Assembly: GCA_030699825.1 (NCBI GenBank)
Contig: JAUYKV010000044.1
Location: 62,001-126,000 of the forward strand
Origin: Pseudomonas sp.
Lineage (GTDB): Bacteria > Pseudomonadota > Gammaproteobacteria > Pseudomonadales > Pseudomonadaceae
Direction: 5' to 3'
Length of the DNA: 64,000 bases
Positions within the stretch are counted from its first letter, which is position 1. The number at the start of each line of letters is the position of its first letter. The position numbers were made by a program, and so were the translations under genes. The notes below the pieces were generated by a model, which worked only from the letters and a program-made list of their open reading frames with translations, did not search any database and was not told the DNA's origin. Positions 35,917-44,112 of the stretch are shown here, in pieces.

Positions 35917-38181
35917 ATGTTACTTGCCACCGATCTCGATGGAACCTTTCTCGCAGGCGATCCCGAAGATCGTCTGAGCCTCTACCAGACCATCGCCGCC
36001 CACCCGGAAATCCGTCTGGCCTATGTCACCGGCCGCAGCCTGGAGTCGGTACTGCCGCTGCTGGCCGACCCGACCCTGCCACAGCCGGATTTCATCATCT
36101 CCGACGTCGGCGCCAGCTTTACCCACGGCGACACCCTGCAGCCGATCCAGCCGCTGCAAAGCATGATCGATGCGCTTTGGCCCGGTGAAAGCCAGGTCGC
36201 CAGTGCCATCGAAGGCTTCGAGCTGGAACGCCAGGACGTGCCGCAGATGCGCCGCTGCTCCTACTTCTGCACGCCCGAGCAGGCCGCCAACCCGGCCCTT
36301 ATCGCCGCCGCCCAAACACTCGGTTGCGATCTGCTGTATTCGGCCGAACGCTACCTGGACTTCCTGCCCCAGGGCGTCAACAAGGGCAGCAGTTTGCAAG
36401 CCCTGGTCGACTGGCTGGAGCTGGACAACGACCAGGTGCTGGCCGCCGGCGACACCCTCAACGACCTGAGCATGCTCAACGGCACCTTCAACAGTGTCTG
36501 CGTCGGCGACTCCGAAGCCGGCCTGCTGCAAGCCACCGAACCGCACTCGCGCACCTTGCATGCCAGCCGCCCGGGTTGCGGCGGGATTCTCCAGGCATTC
36601 GCTCACTTCGGCTTCCTCGGCGAGCACGGCGTCGCCGCCGAACGGCGGATCGCCGCTGCACCCGGCAAGTCGGAGTTGGTGATGGTCTACCACCGCCTGC
36701 CCTATGAAGAGCACCGGGTCGACGGCAAGCTGCAACGCCGCCGGCCGACTTCGCCGAACGGCATCATCCCTTCCCTGCTGAGCTTCTTCGGCGATGGCCG
36801 TCCAGGCTCCTGGGTCGCCTGGGCCGTGCATGAGGAAGACGACGACGAGCCATTCGACGTCCACACCAGCGTGGACGCCGAGCGCTACCCAAAACTCAAG
36901 GCCGCGCGGGTCAAGCTGAGCAAGGAAGAGGTCGACATCTTCTACAAGCGCTTCTCCAAGGAAGCCTTCTGGCCGACCCTGCACACCTTCTGGGAGCGCG
37001 CCACCTTCAACGAGGACGACTGGCAGGTGTTCCTCAAGGTCAACCGCCACTTCGCCGAACGCACCGCCCTGGAAGCCGCCGAAGGCGCCATCGTCTGGCT
37101 ACACGACTACAACCTGTGGATGGTGCCCGGCTACCTGCGCGAATTGCGCCCGGACTTGCGCATCGCCTTCTTCCACCACACCTACTTCCCCTCGGCAGAC
37201 GTGTTCAACGTGCTGCCGTGGCGCAAGCAGATCATCGGCAGCCTGCTGCAATGCGACTACATCGGCTTTCACATCCCGCGCCAGGTGGAAAACTTCGTCG
37301 ACGTGGCGCGCGGCGTCACCCCGCTGCAAACCGTCAGCCGGCAGAACTGCGCGCCACGCTTCATCACCTATGGCTGCGCCGTGGGCCTGGAGCGCATGAC
37401 CACCGCGGTGGACACCGGTAGCCGGATCGTCAAACTCGGCGCCCATCCGGTCGGCCTGGATATCGGCCGGATCAGCAGTGCCCTGGACCAGCCGAAGATC
37501 CAGGAGATGATGGCCAACCTGCGCAAGGAACTCAGCGGGCTGAAACTGATCCTTTCGGTGGAGCGCCTCGACTACACCAAGGGCATTCTGGAAAAACTCC
37601 AGGCCTTCGAGCGCCTGTTGGAGGACAACCCGGAGCTGCTCGGCAAGGTCACCCTGGTCAGTATCTGTGTACCGGCCGCCAGCGAAATGACCATCTACGA
37701 CGAACTGCAAGCACAGATCGAGCAAGCCGTGGGCCGCATCAACGGCCGCTTCGCCCACATCGGCTGGACCCCGGTGCAGTTCTTCTTCCGCGCCTTCCCC
37801 TTCGAGCAGGTGGTGGCCTGGTACGCCATGGCCGACGTGATGTGGATCACCCCGCTGCGCGACGGTCTCAACCTGGTGGCCAAGGAGTTCGTCGCCGTCC
37901 AGGGCCTGCTCGAAGGCCATGGGGTGCTGGCGCTCTCGGAATTCGCCGGTGCCGCCGCCGAACTCAAGGGCGCGCTGCTGACCAACCCGCACGACACCGC
38001 GGACCTGGCCAGCACCTGCTACCTGGCGCTGAACATGCCCAAGGCCGAGGCCCAGGCGCGCCTGCGCGAGCTGTTCGACATCGTCAGCTACAACGACATC
38101 CGCCGTTGGGGCGACGAGTTCCTCGCCGGGGTGGCCGAGCCGGTAGAACAGCCGCAGACAACCCTGACCCTGGTCAGCTAA
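35917..38181 (+). CDS. ggpPS: Fused glucosylglycerol-phosphate phosphatase/synthase (GgpPS type)
   Basis: 754 residues. The N-terminal HAD phosphatase domain (about 1-245) has DLDGT (motif I, Asp 6 and 8), TGRS and AAGDTLNDLSML (acidic motif IV, about 175). The C-terminal GT20 glycosyltransferase domain (about 253-740) resembles trehalose-phosphate synthase but matches the glucosylglycerol-phosphate synthase subgroup (VWLHDYNLWMVPGYLR, FHHTYFPSADVFNVLPWR, SVERLDYTKGILEKL, PLRDGLNLVAKEFVA). The inferred reaction is ADP-glucose plus glycerol-3-phosphate to glucosylglycerol-phosphate, then dephosphorylation. Such fusions are reported from salt-tolerant Stenotrophomonas and pseudomonads. Trehalose synthesis is the main alternative. 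Confidence 0.83.
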   Translation: MLLATDLDGTFLAGDPEDRLSLYQTIAAHPEIRLAYVTGRSLESVLPLLADPTLPQPDFIISDVGASFTHGDTLQPIQPLQSMIDALWPGESQVASAIEGFELERQDVPQMRRCSYFCTPEQAANPALIAAAQTLGCDLLYSAERYLDFLPQGVNKGSSLQALVDWLELDNDQVLAAGDTLNDLSMLNGTFNSVCVGDSEAGLLQATEPHSRTLHASRPGCGGILQAFAHFGFLGEHGVAAERRIAAAPGKSELVMVYHRLPYEEHRVDGKLQRRRPTSPNGIIPSLLSFFGDGRPGSWVAWAVHEEDDDEPFDVHTSVDAERYPKLKAARVKLSKEEVDIFYKRFSKEAFWPTLHTFWERATFNEDDWQVFLKVNRHFAERTALEAAEGAIVWLHDYNLWMVPGYLRELRPDLRIAFFHHTYFPSADVFNVLPWRKQIIGSLLQCDYIGFHIPRQVENFVDVARGVTPLQTVSRQNCAPRFITYGCAVGLERMTTAVDTGSRIVKLGAHPVGLDIGRISSALDQPKIQEMMANLRKELSGLKLILSVERLDYTKGILEKLQAFERLLEDNPELLGKVTLVSICVPAASEMTIYDELQAQIEQAVGRINGRFAHIGWTPVQFFFRAFPFEQVVAWYAMADVMWITPLRDGLNLVAKEFVAVQGLLEGHGVLALSEFAGAAAELKGALLTNPHDTADLASTCYLALNMPKAEAQARLRELFDIVSYNDIRRWGDEFLAGVAEPVEQPQTTLTLVS

Positions 38182-38193
38182 GGGTTACCTTGC

Positions 38194-38240
38194 GCATTCC
38201 CGACCCAGGCAGGCCCTGCGCCTGCCTGGGCCGGGAATGC
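38194..38240 (+). terminator. Large hairpin after ggpPS
   Basis: GCATTCCCGACCCAGGCAGG pairs with CCTGCCTGGGCCGGGAATGC around a 7-base loop, 12 bases after the stop. It has no T-tract, so it would be a factor-dependent terminator or an mRNA 3'-end stabiliser. Confidence 0.6.
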
Positions 38241-38249
38241 AGCAGGATG

Positions 38250-38276
38250 CATAGCCCGGATGCAATCCGGGCTATG
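38250..38276. repeat. REP-like palindrome CATAGCCCGGAT
   Basis: CATAGCCCGGAT and ATCCGGGCTATG form a 12-bp perfect stem with a 3-base loop. This type of palindrome is common between genes in Pseudomonas. Confidence 0.75.
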
Positions 38277-38297
38277 TGCTGCGCCACGGATACCGCC

Positions 38298-38574
38298 CTA
38301 GTGTCACGACAACGTTGAAATGTCGGTTAATCGCGGTCTTACCCATGTACCGCGATCCCCGTAGGGTGGGTTAGGCGCACGCTGCCGATAGCGATGGACC
38401 AGCAAGATCCGTTGCGCCGTAACCCACCATCGCCGCAACGCAGGCATATCGCCTGGTGGGTTACGCTGCGCGCCACGATGGCGGTGCCTGGTCGTTCGGA
38501 GGTTGGCGCCGCTAACCTGCGCGGCCCGACCCACCCTACAGTGATCCGACACTTCATGATTGACACGACACTAG
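38298..38574. mobile_element. MITE-like element, 277 bp, CTAG ends
   Basis: The left end CTAGTGTCACGACAACG and the right end (reverse complement) CTAGTGTCGTGTCAATC continue as imperfect terminal inverted repeats over about 29 bases (both reach TGAA.TGTCGG). The interior carries GTAGGGTGGGTTA and TGGGTTACG motifs that pair with each other. There is no coding frame. It resembles a non-autonomous element; the parent is unknown. Confidence 0.65.
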
Positions 38575-38606
38575 AGTGCGCCGTGCATACCAGGCCGCCG
38601 GAGCTC

Positions 38607-39026
38607 TCAACCCATCTGGCTGTCCACTGCGCAGTTGATCATCCAGGACACACCGAAGCGGTCGGTGAGCATGGCGAAGCGGGTAGCCCAGAAGGTCTGT
38701 TGCAGTTCCATCTGCACCGAACCCTGGGCAGACAACGCGGCGTACAGACGCTCGGCCTCGGGCAGATTGTCCACCTGCAGCGAGATTGAACAGCCTTTGA
38801 TGCCCTCGTACGGAGACTGCGGCAGGGTGTCGGATGCCATCAGCAACTGGTCGCCCACCGTCAGGCAGACATGCATGATGCGCTGCTGGAACTCCGCAGG
38901 AACCCCCATATCCTCAGGGCTATCGGCGTAGCGCATCATCTCCAGGGTGCCACCCAGGCACTCGGCGTAGAAGTTGAACGCGGCTTCGCACTGGCCGTCG
39001 AACATCAGGTAGGCATGGATCTTCAT
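38607..39026 (-). CDS. VOC-family (PhnB-like) protein
   Basis: 139 residues from the ATG at 39026, with AAGGAGAGTT as ribosome site; the frame upstream of this is the inserted repeat. It is a glyoxalase/bleomycin-resistance fold with MKIHAYLMFDGQCEAAFNFYAECLGG at the N-terminus and WATRFAMLTDRFGVSWMINCAV at the C-terminus, typical of PhnB/YjdN-like VOC proteins of unknown substrate. It lies just downstream of a YciI-type gene, a pairing often seen with ECF sigma factors, but no sigma gene is visible here. Confidence 0.87.
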   Translation of the reverse strand: MKIHAYLMFDGQCEAAFNFYAECLGGTLEMMRYADSPEDMGVPAEFQQRIMHVCLTVGDQLLMASDTLPQSPYEGIKGCSISLQVDNLPEAERLYAALSAQGSVQMELQQTFWATRFAMLTDRFGVSWMINCAVDSQMG

Positions 39027-39042
39027 AACAACTCTCCTTGGC

Positions 39043-39092
39043 GGTTGTGAACATATCGAGCGCTGTTGCGCGTGTTTGTTCACAAGACTCTC
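39043..39092. repeat. Short copy C of the 122-bp repeat family
   Basis: The left part GGTTGTGAACATATCGAGCG matches copy A closely, and the right part TTGTTCACAAGACTCTCAG matches its other end; the interior of about 70 bases is missing. It forms a hairpin (TTGTGAACA/TGTTCACAA, 9 bp) 17 bases upstream of the VOC gene start, between the two genes of a probable operon. Confidence 0.75.
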
Positions 39093-39515
39093 AGTCTTCA
39101 GAATCGATGCGCGCGCGAATACGGGCTTCCTGCTCGCGCAACTCGGGGGTGAATTCGGCGCCAAAATCTTCGGCTTCGAATATCTGACGAATCTCGATCT
39201 CCGATTCGCCTGGCATCGGATTGGGACAGCGCTTGACCCACTCGATGCACGCCTGCAATGACGCTACCTGGAAGATCCAGAAACCGGCGATCAGTTCCCT
39301 GGTCTCGATAAAAGGGCCGTCGGTCACGCTGCGCTGGTCGCCGGAGAATTTCACCCGCACGCCCTTGGCGCTGGGATGCAGGCCCTCGCCGGCGAGTATC
39401 ACCCCGGCCTCGACAAGTTCTTCGTTGTAGCGACCCATGGCGCCAGCAGCTCCTCGCTGGGCATCACCCCGGCTTCGGAATCCTCGGTTGCCTTGACTAT
39501 CACCAGAAAACGCAT
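39091..39515 (-). pseudogene. YciI-family gene with a single-base frameshift
   Basis: From the ATG at 39515 (with GAGGAGAT ribosome site) the frame reads MRFLVIVKATEDSEAGVMPS as expected for the YciI/DGPF family, then loses frame at about 39439-39443. The continuation AMGRYNEELVEAGVILAGEG and the rest of the domain, with DGPFIETRELIAGFWI, is intact in another frame. GCGCCATGG instead of an expected GCGGCCATGG suggests loss of one G. It is either a recent pseudogene or a sequencing error. The intact product would have about 140 residues. Its function in the family is unknown; it probably shared a transcript with the VOC gene. Confidence 0.82.
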
Positions 39516-39830
39516 CGTCGTATCTCCTCGCAGGAGTAAAGCCACGCGGCCAGTGGCGTGGCGTCTGCCCATTAGTCGAACGCCTCATGCGCGAATCGAC
39601 AGACTGCCCCGATTTTTTTTGGCTATGTCCCAGTTACCTGTTGCATGAGAGATAACGTTTTTGTAGGAGCGGCCGGGCGGCGCTCCGTTTCATCCGCGAA
39701 AATCTTCGAAATACTGACAATGTTTCGCGGCTAAAGCCCCTCCCACGAGGTTGCGATCTGGCTCAACAGATAACGGGGACATCGCCTTTTTTTGCCCCGC
39801 CACTTTGCTTGCCGGGACCTACCGGCGCCT

Positions 39831-41933
39831 TCAACCCGACTTCTTGAGGATGGCCGCGGCAATATGCGCTGGCGCCTCCGCGTAGCGGGCGAACTCCATG
39901 GAGAAGCTGGCGCGGCCCTGGGACATCGAACGCACGTCGGTGGCGTAGCCGAACATCTCGCCCAGCGGCACTTCGGCGCGCACGATACGGCCCATCACGG
40001 CCTCCTCGGTGCCGTGGATCAGGCCGCGGCGACGATTGAGATCGCCCATGATGTCGCCCATGTATTCCTCGGGTGTGACCACTTCGAGGCGCATCAGCGG
40101 CTCCAGCAGCACCGCACCGCCCTGCTGCGCCAACTGCCGGGTGGCCGTCGAGGCAGCGATTTTGTAGGCCAATTCGCTGGAATCGACATCGTGGGTGGAG
40201 CCGTCGAACACCGCGGCCTTGAGGCCGAGCAACGGGTAACCGGCGAGCACGCCGTTCTTCATCTGTTCCTCGATGCCCTTCTGGATCGCCGGAATGTATT
40301 CGCGCGGAATCGCCCCGCCGACGATCTCGTTACTGAACAGCAGCCCCTCCTGGCCCTCGTCGGCCGGCGCGAAGCGGATCCAGCAGTGGCCATACTGGCC
40401 GTGCCCGCCGGTCTGGCGGACGAACTTGCCCTCAATCTCGCAGGTATTGCGGATGGTCTCGCGATAGGCCACCTGCGGCTTGCCGGTGTTGGCCTCGACG
40501 CCGAACTCGCGGCGCAGGCGGTCTACGATGATGTCCAGGTGCAACTCGCCCATGCCGGAGATGATGGTCTGGGTGGTTTCCTCGTCGGTGCGCACCCGGA
40601 ACGAGGGATCTTCCTGGGCCAGCCGGCCCAGGGCGACGCCCATCTTCTCCTGGTCGGCCTTGGTCTTCGGCTCCACGGCGATGGAGATCACCGGCTCGGG
40701 GAAATCCATGCGCTCGAGCACGATCGGTTTGTTCAGGTCGCACAGGGTATCGCCGGTGGTGACGTCCTTCATGCCGATCAGCGCGGCGATGTCGCCGGCG
40801 CACACAGCCTTGATCTCGGCGCGGTGGTTGGCGTGCATCTGCACCATGCGGCCGACCCGCTCCTTCTTGCCCTTGACCGAGTTGAGCACCGCATCGCCGG
40901 AGTTGAGCACCCCGGAATACACCCGAATAAAGGTCAGGGTACCGACGAAAGGGTCGCTGGCGATCTTGAACGCCAGCGCCGCGAACGGCTCGTCGTCAGC
41001 GGCGTGACGCTCGTCTTCGCGCTCCGGGTCGTCCGGGTGGATGCCGCGGATCGCGGGGACCTCGCTGGGCGCCGGCAGCAGTTCGACCACCGCATCGAGC
41101 ATCAGCGGCACGCCCTTGTTCTTGAACGCGGAACCGCAGACCGCTGGCACCACCTCGCAGGACAGGGTCCGCAGGCGCAGGCCGTTCTTGATCTCGTCCT
41201 CCGACAGTTCGCCCCCCTCCAGGTACTTGTCGAGCAGTTCTTCGCTGGCCTCGGCGGCGACCTCGAGCAGGTTGGCGCGCCAGTGTTGCGCCTGCTCCAG
41301 CAGCTCGGCCGGAATCTCCTCCTCGCGACCGCTCAGGCCCTGGTCCTCGGCGTTCCAGTAGATGGCCTTCATCCTGATCAGGTCGATCTGCCCGCGGAAC
41401 TCCTCCTCCTGGCCGATCGGCAACTGGATCGGCACCGGCGTATGACCCAGGCGCTGCTTGATCTGCGCGACCACGCGGAGGAAGTCGGCGCCGGCCCGGT
41501 CCATCTTGTTGACGAAAGCGATGCGCGGCACCCGGTACTTGTCGGCCTGGCGCCAGACCGTCTCCGATTGCGGCTCGACCCCGTCGGCGCCGCTGAACAC
41601 CACCACCGCGCCGTCCAGCACGCGCAACGAACGCTCCACCTCGATGGTGAAGTCGACGTGGCCGGGGGTGTCGATGATGTTGATCCGGTAGCTGTCCAGC
41701 TGCTTGCGCGAGCCGGTCCAGAACGCCGTGGTCGCCGCCGAGGTGATGGTGATGCCGCGCTCCTGCTCCTGCGCCATCCAGTCCATGGTCGCGGCGCCAT
41801 CATGCACCTCGCCCATCTTGTAGTTGACCCCGGTGTAAAACAGGATCCGCTCGGTGGTGGTGGTCTTGCCGGCATCCACATGCGCCACTATGCCGATATT
41901 CCGGTAATGGCTGATGGGTGTGGTACGGGCCAT
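39831..41933 (-). CDS. fusA: Elongation factor G (second, FusA2-like copy)
   Basis: 700 residues from the ATG at 41933 ([22 protein letters not shown]). GTPase motifs are [12 protein letters not shown] (P loop), DTPGHVDF (G3) and NKMD (G4). Domains II to V follow, with [19 protein letters not shown] and the C-terminal [27 protein letters not shown]. It translocates the ribosome. No ribosomal protein or tufA genes surround it, so it is not the str-operon copy. Pseudomonas carries a second EF-G gene (fusA2) that this fits. A division of labour in elongation versus recycling is not decided here. Confidence 0.93.
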   Translation of the reverse strand: MARTTPISHYRNIGIVAHVDAGKTTTTERILFYTGVNYKMGEVHDGAATMDWMAQEQERGITITSAATTAFWTGSRKQLDSYRINIIDTPGHVDFTIEVERSLRVLDGAVVVFSGADGVEPQSETVWRQADKYRVPRIAFVNKMDRAGADFLRVVAQIKQRLGHTPVPIQLPIGQEEEFRGQIDLIRMKAIYWNAEDQGLSGREEEIPAELLEQAQHWRANLLEVAAEASEELLDKYLEGGELSEDEIKNGLRLRTLSCEVVPAVCGSAFKNKGVPLMLDAVVELLPAPSEVPAIRGIHPDDPEREDERHAADDEPFAALAFKIASDPFVGTLTFIRVYSGVLNSGDAVLNSVKGKKERVGRMVQMHANHRAEIKAVCAGDIAALIGMKDVTTGDTLCDLNKPIVLERMDFPEPVISIAVEPKTKADQEKMGVALGRLAQEDPSFRVRTDEETTQTIISGMGELHLDIIVDRLRREFGVEANTGKPQVAYRETIRNTCEIEGKFVRQTGGHGQYGHCWIRFAPADEGQEGLLFSNEIVGGAIPREYIPAIQKGIEEQMKNGVLAGYPLLGLKAAVFDGSTHDVDSSELAYKIAASTATRQLAQQGGAVLLEPLMRLEVVTPEEYMGDIMGDLNRRRGLIHGTEEAVMGRIVRAEVPLGEMFGYATDVRSMSQGRASFSMEFARYAEAPAHIAAAILKKSG

Positions 41934-42108
41934 GACGATCATCTCCATGACTGGCTAAGCGAGGCGCAGGAAGTAGAACCATGCGGGCCGGCGCAACAAC
42001 CGCCACCCACATCTGAACGCTAGCACCACTGCAAACCGCTGCAGGCGCAATACACCGCCGCCTATCGGGAGAGCGGGAAAGGCCGTCGGCAAACAGGTCC
42101 AGCGCCGG

Positions 42109-42444
42109 CTAATAACCGCCGCCGCCAGAGGATCGGCGTGATTTTCCGTACTTCTTGCTCAGGCCGGGCGGCAAGCGCTTGCCCCCCTGGCGCCAGCCGC
42201 CATCGTGGCGGTCGGACCAGTACCAGCCATCATGATCGTGCCAGCGATAATAGATCCGATCCCGGTAATACAGATGCGGTCCGCCGAGCACCACAAAGAC
42301 ATCCAGCGCGGGATCCCAGCGCCATTCGACCTGGGCCGGCGCGGCATACGGCGGAGGCGCGTATCCGCGCCCCCCATCGACGTGCAGGGTGCAGGCGGCC
42401 AGCGGCAACACCAGACCCAGGTACAACAGATAGCGCAGCTTCAT
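42109..42444 (-). CDS. Small lipoprotein, hypothetical
   Basis: 111 residues. A lipoprotein signal ends in LAAC (Cys about 18). The mature part is short, with a Pro/Tyr-rich linker, then WRWDPALDVFVVLGGPHLYYRDRIYYRWHDHDGWYWSDRHDGGW, an aromatic and His-rich repeat like those of YXWD-type envelope proteins, and a basic Gly-rich tail. The function is unknown; metal or cell-wall interaction is conceivable from composition only. It is monocistronic. Confidence 0.75.
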   Translation of the reverse strand: MKLRYLLYLGLVLPLAACTLHVDGGRGYAPPPYAAPAQVEWRWDPALDVFVVLGGPHLYYRDRIYYRWHDHDGWYWSDRHDGGWRQGGKRLPPGLSKKYGKSRRSSGGGGY

Positions 42445-43097
42445 CGCGCAGATCCTCTTGCAGGCTATACCTGTCAGATTAGACCCGGGCGGCCGTGGAC
42501 GGTTTCCGGGTGAAATGTGGGCATTGCGCCACTACCGCCGAGGAATGGCCGAACGTGGCCTGGTGCGTCGCCGCGCGGGGAGAACGCAATCGCGGCCTGT
42601 TGGGTGGCATCCGCACAGCGCCTTGAAAGTTCGATCACCAAGGCGTTCAGGTGTCTGGCAGAAACCTCGACTTAACGGGCCGATGTTCCTTTGGCTCGGC
42701 TGTTTGAACGACCAATCCGCCGCGGCTCAGTCTCGCGCGGCATCGCGCACGGCTCGTCGAAATAACTCGTCTGCGTTCTTGCATAGGCGGGGGTCGCCTG
42801 CTTAAATCTGACCATACGGTCGATTGGTGACCATCAAGTCACATCGATCATCTAAGCGCGCCCGCGCTGCTGCTTGTCTGCACTGCCGCTGCCTGAGCGA
42901 ACCGGAGGGACCCCATGCTTCGCCACACGGAAATCACTCCGATAATTTTTTGCAACTAATTGAACGTAAACAAGTCATTTACTCGTTCGCCTGGTGCTTG
43001 AGTGTCAGGTCAAGGCGTTCCGCTGTCTGCTACATAGCCCCGCGAACAGCCACTCAGGCTGTCCGCTGAGCCCAACTTGTGCCAGGAGGCTAACGAC
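42445..43097. other. Long non-coding gap before phaG
   Basis: 653 bases without a convincing gene; frames in it have arginine-rich, non-protein-like translations. It must contain the phaG promoter. I looked for an AlgU-type GAACTT/TCTGA promoter and for clear sigma-70 boxes and found neither. GCCAGGAGGCTAACGAC supplies the phaG ribosome site. Confidence 0.55.
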
Positions 43098-44003
43098 ATG
43101 AGGCCGGAAACTGCCATCGTCGAGATTCACAGTAAGTACAGGGTCTATACCGAACGCTACCTCAACGCCGCCGCTGACAAGACCATCATCCTGGTCAACG
43201 GCTCGCTCGCAACCACTGCATCCTTCGCCCAAACGCTGCGCTACCTGCAACCGCGGTTCAATGTGGTGCTCTACGACCAGCCCTACGCCGGCCAGTCGAG
43301 ACTGCACAATCGCCACGATCGACCGATCCGCAAGGAAGACGAGGCCGAGATACTCCTGGAGTTGATCGAACACTTCTGCGCAGACCATGTGCTGTCCTTC
43401 TCCTGGGGCGGCGCGGCCACGCTGCTGGCACTGGCCCAGCGGCCGCGACGGATCGAGAAGGCCGTGATCAGTTCATTCGCGGCGCGGATCAATCAGCCGA
43501 TGCGCGACTACCTGGAGAGCGGCCTGAACTTTCTCCTGGCCCGCGACCGCTTCAACGTCGGCCACCTGATCAACGACACCATCGGCAAGCACCTGCCGTC
43601 GCTGTTCAAGCGCTTCAACTACCGCCATGTCAGCAGCCTGGCCGAGCACGAATACCTGCAGATGCACTTTCATATCCACGAGGTGCTGGCGCAGGACACC
43701 CAGTGCTACGTCGCCTGTGCCGAAGCCATCGACATCCCACTGCTGTTCGTCAACGGCGAGTGGGACGAGTACACCACGGCGGGCGACGCCCGCCTTTTCG
43801 CCGGCCATGCCCCCCAGTGCCAGTTCCGCACCATCAAGAACACCGGGCACTTCCTCGATCTGGAACACAAGGCGGCCTGGCACGACACCCAGCAGGCCTT
43901 ACTCGGCTTTCTGCAGCCGGTAGCCAACTTGGCCAAGCCGAAGAGCCAGCAGCAGTCGGACAAACCATACCGCTATGCCGCCAGAGAACGCATAGCCACT
44001 TGA
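43098..44003 (+). CDS. phaG: PhaG, 3-hydroxyacyl-ACP thioesterase/transacylase
   Basis: 301 residues from the ATG at 43098 with AGGAGG upstream. The alpha/beta hydrolase is close to my recollection of P. putida PhaG: TIILVNGSLATTASFAQTLR, FNVVLYDQPYAGQSR, ELIEHFCADHVLSFSWGGAATLLAL, NDTIGKHLPSLFKRFNYRHVSSL and the late GHFLDLEHK. PhaG diverts 3-hydroxyacyl groups from fatty acid synthesis to PHA monomers. RhlA is the related alternative, but the strong PhaG-type segments and the adjoining phaC favour PhaG. Confidence 0.88.
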   Translation: MRPETAIVEIHSKYRVYTERYLNAAADKTIILVNGSLATTASFAQTLRYLQPRFNVVLYDQPYAGQSRLHNRHDRPIRKEDEAEILLELIEHFCADHVLSFSWGGAATLLALAQRPRRIEKAVISSFAARINQPMRDYLESGLNFLLARDRFNVGHLINDTIGKHLPSLFKRFNYRHVSSLAEHEYLQMHFHIHEVLAQDTQCYVACAEAIDIPLLFVNGEWDEYTTAGDARLFAGHAPQCQFRTIKNTGHFLDLEHKAAWHDTQQALLGFLQPVANLAKPKSQQQSDKPYRYAARERIAT

Positions 44004-44112
44004 CCATTAGTCTACGGCTTAATGCTTCGCGACGATTTGGCTGCAACAGCGCGCCGTGCTGGCAGCCCTTTCTGTTCGGCTCTATGCCAATGACAACGGA
44101 GTGTAATTTTCA

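Larger units (their letters stand above)
38182..38606. other. Intergenic region with hairpins and a MITE-like element
   Basis: 425 bases without a gene between ggpPS and the converging VOC gene. It contains two hairpins (38194-38240, 38250-38276) and a 277-bp inverted-repeat element. Confidence 0.7.

Noticed and set aside
39792..42023. 743-codon plus-strand frame opposite EF-G
   Set aside because: It mirrors the codons of the EF-G gene and has no recognisable domain or ribosome site.
42458..43069. Two plus-strand frames before phaG
   Set aside because: Arg/Ser-rich, non-conserved translations without ribosome sites; treated as non-coding.
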